This document shows positions 6,650-7,721 of a DNA stretch of 7,721 nucleotides, piece after piece. The stretch is from positions 1 through 7,721 of the forward strand of contig JALXCG010000164.1 of NCBI GenBank assembly GCA_026991065.1, given 5' to 3'. The notes beneath the pieces were generated by a model. That model saw nothing but the letters and a program-made list of their open reading frames with translations, was not told the origin of the DNA and made no database searches. Each line of letters begins with the position of its first letter. The stretch's first letter is position 1. The stretch is from Gemmatimonadota bacterium. Its GTDB lineage: Bacteria > GCA-2686955. The translations under genes were made by a program, and so were the position numbers.

Positions 6650-6705
6650 GATGTGCAGAAAGTGGGCGAAGAATTCCCCGCGGCACCCGTGGATTTTCTG
6701 CAAAT

Positions 6706-7721
6706 TTATGTCCTGGAGAGAGTTCCGCGCGCTCCCTCCAGCCGCAGCCGATAGGAGAGCGCCTCGTCGACAGATGCCGCTCGAATCGCGCCATCGTTCT
6801 GCGCCAGATCCTCAATGGTCCGCGCAACCCGGAGCACACGCCCCTGCCCGCGCGCGCTGAGCAGGCCCGCGGCGAGCGCGTGGCGCAGCGCTTCCCGGGC
6901 TGCCGGTTCCATTCCCGGCCCGGCGGCAAGCTGAGCCGGCCCAAGGTCGGAGTTGGCCGGTCCACAGCCGAGGCGCGCATTGCGCTCTGCGCTAAGCTCC
7001 CGCGCCGCAACGACCCGCGCCCTGACCACAGCGGAGGACTCCTCCCGGCTCCCGACCTCAACCGCCAGCGAGAGCTGCGCGAGCGGCAACTCCGCCAGTT
7101 CCACGCTCACATCGAAGCGGTCGAGAAGAGGACCGGAGATGCGGCTGTTGTAGGCGCGGATCCGTGATTCGGTGCAGGTGCAACGCGCACTGGGACTCCC
7201 GTAGTAGCCGCAGGGACAGGGGTTGGTGGCCGCAACCAACATGAATGCCGCGGGGAAGAGCAGGCGTTCACGGGCACGGGCGATCTCGACCTGCCGATCC
7301 TCCAACGGCTGCCGCAACAACTCCAGTACAGAGCGCCGAAACTCCGTAAGCTCATCGAGGAAAAGCACACCGCGATGCGCCAAACTCACCTCTCCCGGCA
7401 GAATCGGCACCCCACCGCCCACCATCCCCTGCTCCGAGATGGTGTGGTGGGGAGCCCGGAAGGGACGTTCCCGCAGCAACCCGCTTCCCCCGAGCCGCGC
7501 TGCGCTGTGAATCCGCGTCACATCGATCGCCTCGGCCGTCGTCAATCTCGGCAGAATGCCACTCAGGCAGCGCGCGAGAAGCGTTTTCCCCACTCCGGGT
7601 GGCCCCGAAAGCAGAAGATTGTGCCCTCCCGCCGCGGCGATCTCCAAAGCGCGGCGCGCGGATGCTTGCCCGCGCACGACACTCAGGTCAGGCGGATCGC
7701 TGCGGGCAAAGCCCCGGGAGG
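6706..7721 (-). CDS. comM: ComM/YifB-family AAA+ ATPase (Mg-chelatase-like), N-terminus beyond the window
   Basis: About 337 residues are visible and the frame stays open through the right edge. The visible part begins just before DLSVVRGQ, the segment that opens the ATPase domain in this family. Full ComM proteins have about 500 residues, so the N-terminal Lon-protease-like ChlI domain of about 165 residues is missing from view. Seen in order: Walker A GPPGVGKT (about 7582-7605), the family signature PFRAPHHTIS, Walker B VLFLDELTEF (about 7340-7370), the four-cysteine segment NPCPCGYYG then CTCT, LLDRFD with the arginine finger, and the C-terminal Mg-chelatase domain with ARGQGRVLRVARTI. ComM is a hexameric helicase that promotes branch migration during natural transformation, but the family also occurs widely in bacteria not known to be transformable. 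The GTG at 7675-7677 is internal, not the start. The stop is TAA at 6706-6708. Confidence 0.93.
   Translation of the reverse strand, partial: SRGFARSDPPDLSVVRGQASARRALEIAAAGGHNLLLSGPPGVGKTLLARCLSGILPRLTTAEAIDVTRIHSAARLGGSGLLRERPFRAPHHTISEQGMVGGGVPILPGEVSLAHRGVLFLDELTEFRRSVLELLRQPLEDRQVEIARARERLLFPAAFMLVAATNPCPCGYYGSPSARCTCTESRIRAYNSRISGPLLDRFDVSVELAELPLAQLSLAVEVGSREESSAVVRARVVAARELSAERNARLGCGPANSDLGPAQLAAGPGMEPAAREALRHALAAGLLSARGQGRVLRVARTIEDLAQNDGAIRAASVDEALSYRLRLEGARGTLSRT

Larger units (their letters stand above)
6479..6705 (-). promoter_or_regulatory. Non-coding interval and likely leader upstream of the regulator operon
   Basis: This 227-base stretch between the comM stop and the activator start is the longest non-coding interval in the window, and its central part is visibly less GC-rich than the genes. 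It is the natural place for the promoter of the downstream cluster. It holds a weak sigma-70-like promoter, three CGATA-type repeats and an 18-base TGTC-N10-GACA element (6611-6628). No clear intrinsic terminator for comM is seen: CCACGG and CCGCGG near 6680-6695 could pair imperfectly, but no T run follows. No sigma-54 -24/-12 pair with correct spacing was found. Confidence 0.5.

Noticed and set aside
7675-7677. GTG as start of a shorter ComM-like protein
   Set aside because: The frame is open further upstream and encodes the conserved DLSVVRGQ segment, so this codon is internal Val.

Overview
The window comes from a GC-rich bacterial chromosome and is almost fully coding. Every gene I can support lies on the minus strand. 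The content (cytoplasmic NtrB-like kinase, two sigma-54 activators, ComM, DusB, LarB) fits a Gram-negative-type bacterium that uses sigma-54. That could be a deltaproteobacterial, acidobacterial or candidate-phylum lineage; the sequence alone does not settle it. There are no RNA genes, CRISPR arrays, insertion sequences or phage genes.

Right to left, in the direction of transcription: (1) 6706-7721, the C-terminal two thirds of a ComM/YifB AAA+ protein that continues past the right edge. (2) 6479-6705, a 227-base non-coding interval holding a weak candidate promoter and repeated CGATA-type motifs. (3) 5030-6478, a sigma-54 activator whose N-terminal receiver-like domain has lost most phosphorylation residues. 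(4) A 106-base gap with a strong ribosome binding site. (5) 3208-4923, a soluble GAF-PAS histidine kinase. (6) 1775-3211, a canonical NtrC-type response regulator. (7) 778-1806, dusB, a tRNA dihydrouridine synthase. (8) 26-781, larB, for the nickel-pincer cofactor. (9) 1-29, the first codons of another gene leaving the left edge.

Genes 5 to 9 overlap one another (4, 32, 4 and 4 bases), so kinase, regulator, dusB, larB and the next gene are very probably one translationally coupled operon. The atypical activator is probably part of it, or its local regulator. By inference, the kinase phosphorylates Asp54 of the canonical regulator, while the degenerate-receiver activator is controlled in another way. 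dusB and larB are housekeeping or cofactor genes carried in the same transcript. I saw no convincing sigma-54 promoter, so the regulon targets probably lie elsewhere.

The most interesting points are the kinase with one intact and one degenerate-receiver sigma-54 activator beside it, a Cys/His cluster in the kinase GAF domain that holds the protein's only two cysteines, the shared GAFTDA variant in both activators, and the dus-NtrBC linkage, which recalls nifR3-ntrBC. No wholly new system is evident.
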